Positions 56,501 to 64,000 of a stretch of 64,000 bases of DNA are shown in pieces. A model generated the notes under the pieces. The model was not told the origin of the DNA, did not search any database, and saw nothing but the letters and a program-made list of their open reading frames with translations. Source of the stretch: Parasphingorhabdus marina DSM 22363 (GTDB lineage: Bacteria; Pseudomonadota; Alphaproteobacteria; Sphingomonadales; Sphingomonadaceae); contig NZ_FSQW01000002.1 in NCBI RefSeq assembly GCF_900128895.1, forward strand, positions 620,001-684,000, in the 5' to 3' direction. Positions within the stretch are counted from its first letter, which is position 1. Each line of letters starts with the position of its first letter. Both the position numbers and the translations under genes were made by a program.

Positions 56501-57025
56501 GTCAGTTCTTCCGGATGTCTCCTCTTCTTGCAACATGTCCGCCAGGGCTTCCCGGGCGAGAATTTTCTGGTCCCGTTCCTCTAGCGGCCGGAAAAGAGAA
56601 GCAATTCCGGCTTCTTCAGGGAAAGACGCCAGCAAGGACTGACAAAAGCTGTGGATCGTCATGATCCGCAATCCGCCACCTCTGGCATCGAGTACACGAG
56701 CAAAAAGTGTGCGTGCCCTTTCTTGAGTGGCCGGGTCATTGCTTGCGCCGATGGCGTGCAGGTCCTGACGCAGATCTTTTTGCGGCATCCGCACCCAGGC
56801 CGCGAGCTGGCTGCGGATGCGCTCTGCCATTTCTGCGGCTCCTGCTTTCGTAAAAGTCAGACAGAGCAAGTGCTCGGGATCAACATTCTCGCGCAGCAGC
56901 AAGCGGAATACCCGCGCTGTGAGCACCTGGGTTTTCCCGGTACCTGCCGAAGCACTGAGCCAGATATTGTCTTCGGGCTGCACCGCTCTTGTCTGCTCTT
57001 CTGCCAAAGAATGGAGCCGGCTCAT
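53588..57025 (-). CDS. addA: Double-strand break repair helicase-nuclease AddA
   Basis: AddAB processes DNA ends for recombination, replacing RecBCD. The 1145-residue protein has UvrD-type motifs: WLSASAGTGKTQVLTARVFRLLL (motif I), DHILVDEAQDTNLAQWDIV (motif II), FTVGDFKQAIFGFQGTSP (III), LMTVHGAKGLQAPVVVLANAT (V) and LLYVAMTRAEEHLF (VI), and a C-terminal RecB-like nuclease with ILVIDFKTGRKLP. The ATG at 57025 overlaps the addB stop (ATGA); a further 11 codons upstream are open but unneeded. Full length. Confidence 0.95.
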   Translation of the reverse strand: MSRLHSLAEEQTRAVQPEDNIWLSASAGTGKTQVLTARVFRLLLRENVDPEHLLCLTFTKAGAAEMAERIRSQLAAWVRMPQKDLRQDLHAIGASNDPATQERARTLFARVLDARGGGLRIMTIHSFCQSLLASFPEEAGIASLFRPLEERDQKILAREALADMLQEEETSGRTDIIQAVQALSVRMGEDAAEQFLMRCAQKADAMEFLPARVVPFVRGILNLPIEEDPVTWLTDACQDEKFDRHVLQALQSAMAGSGGKKEQERQLVIGDWLAADPKARAQNLQELHEALATKSAGTVYKPTKGLLEALPDYDKVAGELVDWSSELRGKATLFQYADLLAGALEAGRAFYFRYRDAKRLRGGVDFDDMIRMTAKLLRQGDMAEWIRYKLDQRTDHILVDEAQDTNLAQWDIVHALADEFFAGLGASGDRLRTLFTVGDFKQAIFGFQGTSPHNYTQARDDFFERAKASGRSFKSLSLDRSFRSTPPVLEVVDRTFEQIGYRDLGLGKAIRQHRSFFDQQPGSVTLWKPVIHGINASEGDDETWLEDEKRVFAQRLADQIKWWLSPDNGLWLSQKKRFAKPQDIMILVSKRDELSALIVARLFAENIPVAGIDRIRLNQPLVVQDLLASIRFVLQPHDDLNLASLLVSPLLGWSHDDLLKHGYRGPKHNDKSLWDFLKAGNSHGEAIEALRDLLNMADFNTPYQFLETILSGPMQGRMKLLARLSHAALDPMEELMNLALEFEQNHVPTLQGFLDWFDRGDVEIKRDQGEVANEVRLMTVHGAKGLQAPVVVLANATFDPANKQHTGFDIPLGQGIGANLDYPLVPPRKAERVGVLAEHADYAAAREMEEHWRLLYVAMTRAEEHLFAGGVLGPRARGRIPDSSWHAAIGRGLESLERDEQSVKLWGTAQIYAMKALNSARKVVPADHDRSSLDKSDLPGWLYQPAPQESRPPRPLTPSDPGIDDAINPPAGIAGRKAMERGKLLHSLFQRLPDIAPERRADVADRWLENQKGIADPAERQELAEEVLQVLGHPQWAGFFNVDALAEAPVAAVVDDYVISGTVDRLVIEDNRILVIDFKTGRKLPRDAGDVPSSYLRQMAAYRAALQKIFPDRQVQAALLFSEGPLLLELPAELLDHHKPGFVRP

Positions 57026-60000
57026 TTCGGATCTTCCGCGCTGGTTTGACCATACCATTCCTCCAGCCGCATCAGCTGATCATAATCCGCATAGCCATAT
57101 TCGGGATGAAGCTTTGCCGTCATCGGTTCGGACCCGCGGATGTAGCGATCCACGGTGTCATTAAACTGCGCGACCGAACGATCGACCATTTCATCCGCAG
57201 CGACAAAATTGTCACCCTGTCCCCTGGTTGGTGACTGGACATGACCAAACAGATCATTCTTCTTGGCAAGCGACCAATATTCGAAAGCTGAGACCTGGCC
57301 GGAAACCTCGCCAAAGGCTCCCTGCTCCGCCAATGCGCCCAGCAAGCCCAGCTGCAAGTTAAAACCTTCACGGACCGCACGATTGCTGGGTGGGCCACCG
57401 GTCTTGTAATCCACAATGGCCAGGCTTCCATCAGGCAGCCGGTCAATCCGGTCCGGGATGCCGGACAATTCCACACCTGCAATTTCGGACACGCCATATT
57501 GTTCTGACAGCACCGGTACTCGGCCAGATTTTGAATTCTCCGACACGGTAGCCGCAATCCATCGCAGACCTTCCATGAGCCTGGGAGCCCACAGGCTGCG
57601 CATCAGCGGATGCGAGTTCCGGTCGTTCAAAAAGCGCTCGGCCCGCTGAATGAGGCGATCCGGATCATAGCGATCCTGTTTGGCCCAATCCTCCAGAATC
57701 TGGTGGATCACCGTTCCCCGCCAGGCCGCTCCCGGTTCCGCGTCCACCTTTTCCAGCGCAGACAGATCCATGATCTTGCTCGCGTAAAATGCGAATGGGT
57801 CGGCTTTCAGGCGATCAGCTTGCGTAACAGCAAACGGAACGTTCCGTTGTTCCACTTGCGGGTTTGGCGCTGGACGGGCCAGCTTGATCCTTTTTGCAGG
57901 CCAGTCGATCATTTGTCCAAGACGGCGCGCATCGGAATGCGTGCGCAGGCTGGTGCCGCACATGGCCTGTAGTCTCAGAAGAAAGCGCGATGCCAGGGCC
58001 GGACCATTGTCATCCCGCAAGGCGCGCGTAAGGATAACATCCTTGCTGCCCATGATGCCAACCAGATCATGAGCCGATAATCCGATTTGACGTTCCTGTT
58101 CCGGCAGGCCCAGTGACTTGCGCACCATCGGCGCCAGCCATGGGTCCGGGCTGATTTTCTGGGGCCAACTGCCTTCGTTCAACCCGCAGCAAATAGCCAG
58201 ATCTGCCTGCTGCAACCTGGCTTCCAGCAAACCGAAAATCGCTATCCTGGGATGTCCTCCATAAGGGGCGCGGACAGCGATTTCGGAAAGGAAGGTTTCG
58301 AAATATTCTCCAATTTCTGCCGCTTGAATACTTCCAGGGCCAAGTGTGTCACGAACTTGCAATTCCGACAGAAAATCCGCCAATGCCCGGCCACCAGGAC
58401 CTTTCCACAGCTGGTCACCTGTCAGCAATCCGGCAACAGACCGAATTTCAGCCAATAGGTTTGCCCAGTCGAGGGGCGATTTCAGCATCACGCTCAGGTT
58501 TTCGAACATTGGCCGGATCTCAGACCACCAGCCTGATACTTCCTCGCGCAATACTCTTGTGCGCCGGTCATCCGATATCAGCAAATTGTCGATGCCTTTT
58601 AGCCCCGGAGCCGGTCGCGGTCCCCTCAGCAACAGATCCAGCTTGCGAACATTGTCCAGCCAGTCCAGTCGATTCTCTCCGGAGCGGACCAACGGATGTT
58701 TGAGCAGAGCCAGCAAGGCAGCAGGCGCGAAGCCTTCTGCAGCGACGGCCAGCAGATTGAGAAAAAGGATTCCCTCGGGGAGCTTTGACAATGGTTGACC
58801 AGCTGTATCATCCGCCTGAATGTCCCAGCGTTTCAGGTGACCGGCGATGCGCGCCGCGAGGGTCCTGTCCGGCGTGACGATCGCAACGCGTCGCTCTGGT
58901 TGTTCCAGCGCCTCGCGAGCGAGCAAGGCAACGATTTGCGCTTCTTCACCACTGGTCTTCGCCTCTGCGGTCTGAACGCCGGCCAGGCTGCGTTCGGACG
59001 CCGGCAAGTCTGACCAGCGGGACGTGAGTTCGGGAATCGCAAAAGCGTGACTGAGCGCCTTGCTCCTTCTGGCCACCGCACCGCTTTCCCCGGTCCGCGG
59101 CCAGCGCATCACCTCCACACGAGCGACGGACATCCGTTCAAGCAGGATTTTCAAATGAAACTGGGGGTGCGTCTCCTGCGCACGCCGGACCGAAAAACCC
59201 TCCTGACTGGAATCTCCGGAATCCAGTAACGCCCATTCTTCATCGGGCATGACCAGATCCAGATCCGGTAACACCACCATACCTCTCGGCAAAAATGCGA
59301 TGGTGCGGAGAAAGCGCGCGATGACTGGCGCTGAGGTCGTGATACCCGCCGCAATGATCGTCCGTTCCGATGCCGCACTGGACCAGATATGGGACAGGCT
59401 ATCGAACAACCGGTTCCGCCGGCTTGCCTGTTCGGAATAACCAAGCGTGTGCAATTGCTTCTGCCATTTCTCGGCAACGGTGCGGAAAAAGGACAGAGAG
59501 TTTTGCCAGTGGTCCGACAGATGCGGCTCCACCTCCAGATCGAGCAACTTCCGCACATCAATTTCTTCGACAGTCAGTTGATCAAGGGTCCGCGCAAATT
59601 CCCGGGCCAGCCGAAGGGCATCTTTCGCCAGCACCGGCTCACCTCTCGCCTTGCTCTGTTGTTCGATCAGTTGCGCCAGCATCAACAGGCGATCAAGCGG
59701 TTCTATTGCGGGAGCAATATCGAGCGCGAGTTCCCCGCTATCCAGCGCCACTCCAACCGATTCATCGAGATCGAGATCCCCGATCACTGCCATCTGCGGC
59801 AAGAGAAGCCCCTCATCGCTCAGACGAACAAAGGCATCCTGAACCGCTTTTCGCGCCCGGTTATTGGGAAGTATGAGGAGCAGTCTGGCGAGGCCGAACG
59901 CCTTGTCATCAAACCTGTCAATCAGCCCCTGCGCCAGTGCATCGGCAAATCCGCCATGAGCGGCTATGTTGTAAATATGCGGTTTGACGCGATCAGGCAC
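57022..60000 (-). CDS. addB: Double-strand break repair protein AddB
   Basis: Partner of AddA. The 992-residue protein has an inactivated helicase-like N-terminal half (LARLLLILPNNRARKAVQDAFVRL in place of Walker A), the inner AICCGLNEGSWPQKISPDPWLAPMVRKSLGLPEQERQIGLSAHDL block, and a C-terminal PD-(D/E)XK nuclease (SLAIVDYKTGGPPSNRAVREGFNLQLGLLG). The start is a GTG at 60000, overlapping the murU stop by 8 nt. The chain tsaE-amgK-murU-addB-addA is shared with many alphaproteobacteria. Confidence 0.93.
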   Translation of the reverse strand: MPDRVKPHIYNIAAHGGFADALAQGLIDRFDDKAFGLARLLLILPNNRARKAVQDAFVRLSDEGLLLPQMAVIGDLDLDESVGVALDSGELALDIAPAIEPLDRLLMLAQLIEQQSKARGEPVLAKDALRLAREFARTLDQLTVEEIDVRKLLDLEVEPHLSDHWQNSLSFFRTVAEKWQKQLHTLGYSEQASRRNRLFDSLSHIWSSAASERTIIAAGITTSAPVIARFLRTIAFLPRGMVVLPDLDLVMPDEEWALLDSGDSSQEGFSVRRAQETHPQFHLKILLERMSVARVEVMRWPRTGESGAVARRSKALSHAFAIPELTSRWSDLPASERSLAGVQTAEAKTSGEEAQIVALLAREALEQPERRVAIVTPDRTLAARIAGHLKRWDIQADDTAGQPLSKLPEGILFLNLLAVAAEGFAPAALLALLKHPLVRSGENRLDWLDNVRKLDLLLRGPRPAPGLKGIDNLLISDDRRTRVLREEVSGWWSEIRPMFENLSVMLKSPLDWANLLAEIRSVAGLLTGDQLWKGPGGRALADFLSELQVRDTLGPGSIQAAEIGEYFETFLSEIAVRAPYGGHPRIAIFGLLEARLQQADLAICCGLNEGSWPQKISPDPWLAPMVRKSLGLPEQERQIGLSAHDLVGIMGSKDVILTRALRDDNGPALASRFLLRLQAMCGTSLRTHSDARRLGQMIDWPAKRIKLARPAPNPQVEQRNVPFAVTQADRLKADPFAFYASKIMDLSALEKVDAEPGAAWRGTVIHQILEDWAKQDRYDPDRLIQRAERFLNDRNSHPLMRSLWAPRLMEGLRWIAATVSENSKSGRVPVLSEQYGVSEIAGVELSGIPDRIDRLPDGSLAIVDYKTGGPPSNRAVREGFNLQLGLLGALAEQGAFGEVSGQVSAFEYWSLAKKNDLFGHVQSPTRGQGDNFVAADEMVDRSVAQFNDTVDRYIRGSEPMTAKLHPEYGYADYDQLMRLEEWYGQTSAEDPK

Positions 60001-60709
60001 TGGCCAGCGCAGCTTCGGTGGGCGCTATCGCCTCGGGAGTGCCCACTTCAAACCAGTCGCCCTCATGGACGATGCCAAACAGACGCTTTTCCTCTATCGC
60101 CCGGCTCCACAGGATGTTCGTCGAAAACGGACCGTCCGGCGCATCGCGAAGCAAGCGCTTCGACAGCAGCTGAATGCCCGTATAAATGAACGGGGCTTGC
60201 CGGTTTGGAAGGCGCCTTGTGACGCGTCCATGTTCATCCAGTCGGAAATCCCCGGCGCCCTTGTAATTATGCGCAGATGTCTGAGGCACAAGCAGCAACA
60301 GCGCATCCATCTCATCATCATCCCACCGTTCCGACAGACGCTGCAGGCTGTTGGTCGGGCCATCTGACCAGAGATTGTCACAGTTGATGCAAAAAAACCT
60401 GTCCTCCTCGACCAGAGGTTCCGCCTGAACCAGTCCACCGCCAGTTTCCATCAACTGGGCACGCTCATCGGAAATCCGGATTTCAAACGGGTAATTGACG
60501 CTTTTTAAATGAGCTTCCAGGGCATCAGGCAAATAGTGTGCATTCACCACCACCCTGGTGATCCCCGCCTCCCAGAGCTTGTCGAGACAGTGGTCAATCA
60601 TCGCCTTGCCGGCAACTTTGACAAGCGGCTTCGGCCGCGTGGCGGTGAGCGGCCGCATGCGTTTGCCAAGGCCGGCGGCCATGATCATGGCTGTTTGCAC
60701 ATCCGTCAT
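59993..60709 (-). CDS. murU: MurNAc-1-phosphate uridylyltransferase-like nucleotidyltransferase
   Basis: A 238-residue sugar nucleotidyltransferase: AMIMAAGLGKRMRPLTATRPKPLVKVAGKAMIDH (GxGxRxxPxTxxxPKP), ETGGGLVQA, FFCINCDNLW and the closing GDWFEVGTPEAI. The gene order with a kinase of the aminoglycoside phosphotransferase family matches MurU-AmgK of Pseudomonas, which turn MurNAc into UDP-MurNAc and by-pass de novo synthesis. The annotation as MurU rests on this neighbourhood. Coupled to amgK by ATGA. Confidence 0.85.
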   Translation of the reverse strand: MTDVQTAMIMAAGLGKRMRPLTATRPKPLVKVAGKAMIDHCLDKLWEAGITRVVVNAHYLPDALEAHLKSVNYPFEIRISDERAQLMETGGGLVQAEPLVEEDRFFCINCDNLWSDGPTNSLQRLSERWDDDEMDALLLLVPQTSAHNYKGAGDFRLDEHGRVTRRLPNRQAPFIYTGIQLLSKRLLRDAPDGPFSTNILWSRAIEEKRLFGIVHEGDWFEVGTPEAIAPTEAALASA

Positions 60710-61692
60710 GAAATCGGGGCCTCAACCGGAACTGGCTGTTGCCGAATCTCAGCGGGAATATTTTCGTCAAACCAGGCTGCAACCGGGGCCAGATCCGGAT
60801 GCCGCAGGTCTTTTTCCAGGAGTCCCCACATCCTCGGAAGGAAATCCAGGTAGCGCGCCTTCCCATCCCGTTTGCAGAGGCGCGTGAATATCCCGATGAT
60901 CTTGGTGTTTCGCTGTGCACCCAATATCGCATAGTGGCTGCGGAACTGTTCCGGATCAGTCTCACCCGTGACTGACAGATAATGTGCAATCATGGCAGCT
61001 TCGAGCTCGTCTGAAACATCGCGCCGGGCATCCTGCAACATCGACACAAGATCATAGGCGCGATGGCCGGCCAGAGCATCCTGAAAATCCAGCAAGCCGA
61101 GACGACCATCTTTCAGCAGCATGATATTCTCTGCATGATAATCGCGCAGAACGGTGACGGGCGGTTCCTGAACATCCAGTATGGATTGGAGGACCTGATC
61201 CCAGGCCCTTTCGAAGCCTGGCAGGTCCACTTCCAGCCCTTGGGCAGGACAATACCATTCGGTCAACAGGTTGACCTCTCGCACATATTCGTCCCGGCTG
61301 TATGGCGGAATATCAGCTGCAGGCTGCTGCCGGAGTTCGGCCAGCAGGTCGACAACGTGCCGGTAAACCGCCTCTTCCTCTTCCGGATGGTGATCCACAT
61401 GTTCGCGCATTCGCTGATCGCCAAAATCCTCCAGCAAAACCAGACCCTGGTCCAGATCTTGCGCCAGAATCTCAGGTGCAGCAAAGCCCTGGGAACGCAG
61501 ATGGCATGCAATATCGATAAAGGGTCTGGGATCCTCATGTGGCGGAGGTGCGTCCATCAGAATGGCGTGACGGGCACCGGAATCAACCCGGAAATATCGC
61601 CGAAAGGAGGCGTCCCCGGCCACAGCCGTCAATTTGGGAGTGGTCCATCCATGTTGTTCGAGAAAGGGTACGGCCTGCGCCGGAGGTGTCAT
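60706..61692 (-). CDS. amgK: Anomeric MurNAc/GlcNAc kinase-like phosphotransferase
   Basis: The 328-residue protein has the aminoglycoside phosphotransferase fold: GDASFRRYFRV (ATP loop), VTVLRDYHAENIMLL (catalytic HxxNxxx, with RDYH), GRLGLLDFQDALAGHRAYDLVSML (DFQD metal ligand). Adjacent murU and tsaE indicate AmgK, which phosphorylates MurNAc at C1 in cell-wall recycling. ATG 61692 overlaps the tsaE stop (ATGA); ATG 61704 has GGAAGG 4 nt upstream and is an alternative. Confidence 0.85.
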   Translation of the reverse strand: MTPPAQAVPFLEQHGWTTPKLTAVAGDASFRRYFRVDSGARHAILMDAPPPHEDPRPFIDIACHLRSQGFAAPEILAQDLDQGLVLLEDFGDQRMREHVDHHPEEEEAVYRHVVDLLAELRQQPAADIPPYSRDEYVREVNLLTEWYCPAQGLEVDLPGFERAWDQVLQSILDVQEPPVTVLRDYHAENIMLLKDGRLGLLDFQDALAGHRAYDLVSMLQDARRDVSDELEAAMIAHYLSVTGETDPEQFRSHYAILGAQRNTKIIGIFTRLCKRDGKARYLDFLPRMWGLLEKDLRHPDLAPVAAWFDENIPAEIRQQPVPVEAPIS

Positions 61693-62147
61693 GTTGGTGG
61701 CCATCTGTCCTTCCAAGCCGGACCGGCCTGCCAAGTCAACAGGCGTGTGTCATCTGGTTTGATTTTCATCTCGATCTGCAGACCGTTAGTCCACGGAAAG
61801 TCCGGATGATGCTCCGGCCATTCGGCGATCATCGCACCGAATTGCAAAATCTCGTCGAGACCCAGCTCGACAATTTCCCGCGGATCCTCGATGCGATAGA
61901 AATCCACATGCGCAATCGGCAACCGGGTCTCGGGAGGCTCATATTGCTGAACAATGGCGAAGCTTGGGCTGGGCACTTCCGCATCAAATCCAAGCCCGTG
62001 CATTATCCCGCGCGCCAGCGTGGTTTTACCCGCACCAAGCGTGCCGCGAAGCGCAACTGTATCACCGATGCGCAGCCGCCGGCCGATTTCAGCACCAAAT
62101 GTTTCGGTTGCCTGCACCGATTCGAGATTGCGACTAGCGGTCGTCAT
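61689..62147 (-). CDS. tsaE: tRNA threonylcarbamoyladenosine synthesis ATPase TsaE
   Basis: TsaE works with TsaB and TsaD in making t6A37 on tRNAs that read ANN codons. The 152-residue protein has the P-loop LRGTLGAGKTTLARGIMHGLG, the switch region PSPSFAIVQQYEPPETRLPIAHVDFYRIEDPREIVELGLDEI, and the C-terminal IAEWPEHH. Its ATG overlaps the divL stop and its stop overlaps amgK (ATGA both times). Confidence 0.94.
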   Translation of the reverse strand: MTTASRNLESVQATETFGAEIGRRLRIGDTVALRGTLGAGKTTLARGIMHGLGFDAEVPSPSFAIVQQYEPPETRLPIAHVDFYRIEDPREIVELGLDEILQFGAMIAEWPEHHPDFPWTNGLQIEMKIKPDDTRLLTWQAGPAWKDRWPPT

Positions 62148-64000
62148 TGTCTCGGCAAGTAGATCGACACCAGTGTTCCCTGTCCTGGCTCGGAGGTCAG
62201 GGTGAGATCTCCGCCATGCGCCAGCACCAATTGCCTTGCCAGTGGCAATCCGAGACCGCCGCTGCTTTCTCCCGCTTTCTGGTTTCGGGATCGCGCAAAA
62301 CTGTCAAACGCCTTGGACTGCTGTCCGGCCGTCATGCCAGGACCATTGTCGGAAATATGGATAACTGCCTGCTTCACATTGCCGCTGCCGTTAATCAGGA
62401 TCCGCCCATCCTTCCCGGTATAGCGGATGGCATTGTCGATAACCTGAGAGATGGCCTGACCCAGACGCTTTTGATCCGCCATTGCCGAGCCGAGAGTTTC
62501 GTCAAGTTGCAGCTCAACATCGATGTTCAGCGTCTGAACCTCGTCGGCAAAATGGTCTGCCACTTTCTCAACCAGCCGGTTCAGGTTTACCTTTTCCTTT
62601 GCAATGGGCAGCGCCCCGGCTTCGCTCTGGCTGAGATCCAGGACATTGTCGATCTGGCTCCCCAGACGCTTGACCGACTGCAGGATCGCCCGGGCATATT
62701 CATGCCCCTGATCGGTCAATGGACCGGCGACATCATTGTCGAGCAGTTCTGCAAAGCCGCCGATCGAAGTCAGCGGTGTCCGGAATTCATAGCTCATGTT
62801 GGCGAGGAAGCTCGCCTTTATGGAGTCCGCTTCAACAAGGGCTTCGTTGCGTTCCCTTAGTGCTTCTTCGATCTTGTTGCTGTCGGAAATGTCGAGCATC
62901 GTGAACAAGGCATTCCCATCCGGCAGCGGTATTGCGGCATATTGGAATTTGCGCCCGTCTGCGAATGTGATCCGGCCCTCCTGCTGCACGCGTTCGGATG
63001 TTGCCGTTCGAACCATCTCGCGGACTTCGGAAATCCGGGCCGGTTGCTTCAACTGTCCGGCCATCTTCTGCATCAGGGAGTCTACTCTGGGATGCTTGCC
63101 AAGCTCCTCTTCGTCGAGCCGCCAGTTGCTGGCGAACTGGTGATTCCAGATGTTGAGTTTGCCATCGGCTGCAAAGACCGCAATGGACTCAAACAGATTG
63201 TCGAAAGTCGCTGTTCGAACCCGCAGAAGGATGTCCCGTGCGCTGGCCAGCTGAGCCTGCTCTGTCCGGTCTTCGAATATCACCAGCAGTCCGCGATCGG
63301 GAGTCGGATTGGCGAGCACCCGCAAATGGGTGCCGTCCGCCAGCAGCCAGTTTTCCTCGATCGAATCCTTCGACTGGAACCAGTGCGTTTTCTCTTCCCG
63401 CCATTCAGGAAAATCCCGAACCTCAGGTATACGGTTCATCTCGCGCATCCGGTCCAATACCCTCGGAAACTCGGGACGCTCCGCAATCCATTGCTGCCGC
63501 ATCGAGAAGATGCGCTGGAACGGAAGGTTGCAGAATTTCAGAGACTTGTCGGCATCAAACTGGACCACTGCAGCGGAAATCTTGTCGAGCATGTCGCGCT
63601 GTGATTCGCTGAAGCGGCGCTGCTCTTTGCGTGCATCTTCCAGCTCCTGAATATCGATCGCATATCCGGCTATTCCGGATTTTCCCAGGGGCACATCCAC
63701 AACCTGCGTCATGCGTCGCTGCCCCCCGATTGTTGTGGCGACGACGCGCTCATAGGGTGCGCCTTTTTCCAGAGCACGTGCTGCAGCATCCTTGGGGCTC
63801 AGACCGTCAATAGTTTCGACCAGCTCAATCGCCTGCTCGACAACCTCAGCCCCGCTCTCGGCATCTACTGCCCGCACATAAGCCTGGTTGACCAGAGTGA
63901 GCTGGAAATCGGCATCGCGGTGCCACATCGGCATCGGTGCGGCTTCGATCAGGGCCGACAGGGCATCAAATGCATTCCGGGCGCTAGCTTTCTCCTCCTG
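62144..64000 (-). CDS. divL: DivL-like cell-cycle pseudo-kinase (5' end outside the window)
   Basis: The frame is open to the window edge, giving about 618 C-terminal residues. It has PAS-like regions (TQVVDVPLGKSGIAGYAIDIQELED; ENWLLADGTHLRVLANPTPDRGLLVIFEDRTEQ; IWNHQFASNWRLDEEELG), a dimerisation helix and an ATPase domain with N-box QVIDNAIRYTG, DNGPG and GGLGLPLARQLV. In the H-box the usual His is Tyr (LANMSYEFRTPLTS, Tyr codon at 62789-62791). That substitution and the adjacent tsaE/amgK are the hallmarks of DivL, which in Caulobacter senses DivK~P and restrains CckA. Histidine phosphorylation by this protein is therefore not expected. Confidence 0.9.
   Translation of the reverse strand, partial: QEEKASARNAFDALSALIEAAPMPMWHRDADFQLTLVNQAYVRAVDAESGAEVVEQAIELVETIDGLSPKDAAARALEKGAPYERVVATTIGGQRRMTQVVDVPLGKSGIAGYAIDIQELEDARKEQRRFSESQRDMLDKISAAVVQFDADKSLKFCNLPFQRIFSMRQQWIAERPEFPRVLDRMREMNRIPEVRDFPEWREEKTHWFQSKDSIEENWLLADGTHLRVLANPTPDRGLLVIFEDRTEQAQLASARDILLRVRTATFDNLFESIAVFAADGKLNIWNHQFASNWRLDEEELGKHPRVDSLMQKMAGQLKQPARISEVREMVRTATSERVQQEGRITFADGRKFQYAAIPLPDGNALFTMLDISDSNKIEEALRERNEALVEADSIKASFLANMSYEFRTPLTSIGGFAELLDNDVAGPLTDQGHEYARAILQSVKRLGSQIDNVLDLSQSEAGALPIAKEKVNLNRLVEKVADHFADEVQTLNIDVELQLDETLGSAMADQKRLGQAISQVIDNAIRYTGKDGRILINGSGNVKQAVIHISDNGPGMTAGQQSKAFDSFARSRNQKAGESSGGLGLPLARQLVLAHGGDLTLTSEPGQGTLVSIYLPRQ

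Overview
The window is a chromosomal segment from an alphaproteobacterium, most likely a member of the Sphingomonadales. The placement rests on several features: TrmFO rather than TrmA, a pyruvate dehydrogenase E1 split into alpha and lipoylated beta subunits, the recG-sdhE-mfd block, a DivL-type pseudo-kinase (Tyr in place of the phosphoacceptor His) next to tsaE-amgK-murU-addB-addA, a DOMON-like protein and a Tad-type pilin trio. The genus cannot be fixed from the sequence alone. Coding density is high and junctions often overlap (ATGA, TAATG). There is no CRISPR array, prophage, classical IS element or rRNA; one tRNA (Asn, GTT) is present.

Layout. 1-4.7 kb: 3' end of gyrA, a YhhN membrane protein, a TfoX N-domain protein, trmFO, an EF-hand protein and a CrtB-like protein. 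4.8-8.1 kb: three translationally coupled TadG/TadE-type genes. 8.1-12.5 kb (minus): eno, ftsB, pdhA, pdhB. 12.7-14.8 kb: five small genes for histone-H1-like, LEA-like and DUF883/holin-X-like envelope or stress proteins. 14.9-21.4 kb (minus): rhomboid, greA, carB, an unknown secreted protein, carA. 21.5-26.3 kb: the macromolecular synthesis cluster yqeY-dnaG-rpoD, with a DUF559 nuclease gene inserted between yqeY and dnaG. 26.4-33.5 kb: an unknown protein, a MoxR/CoxE-type VWA pair, small unknowns, a NamZ-like muramidase, tyrS and a PilZ protein. 33.5-43.4 kb: recG, sdhE, mfd, an EAL protein, moaA, nadK. 43.4-50.1 kb: tRNA-Asn, a sulfatase-fold membrane enzyme, cytochromes b561 and c', TauE, secA. 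50.2-53.5 kb: argJ, a GST, an inositol-phosphatase-like protein, trxA. 53.6-64 kb (minus): divL-tsaE-amgK-murU-addB-addA, with divL cut by the window edge.

The most unusual content is a repeat system at 20.6-22.4 kb. A ~33-bp unit (perfect 10-bp palindromic arms CCCCTCCCGC/GCGGGAGGGG around a variable 2-nt loop, plus a G-rich tail of about 11 nt) occurs four times, as two inverted pairs with tails facing inward. One pair (21945-22374) encloses a DUF559 Vsr-like endonuclease gene. The other pair (20674-20763) has no gene and sits in frame inside carA, adding about 30 residues to the linker between its two domains. Both copies that are translated are read in the same frame (SPDPSR-REG). This looks like an autonomous/non-autonomous pair of a palindromic mobile element that tolerates insertion into essential genes, and one arm now also supplies the likely Shine-Dalgarno sequence of dnaG.

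Other themes: peptidoglycan recycling (NamZ-like enzyme plus AmgK and MurU), polar cell-cycle control (DivL), lysine/alanine/proline-rich histone-like tails on both PDH E1-alpha and a membrane-associated small protein, and a GST whose only well-placed start codon is ATA.
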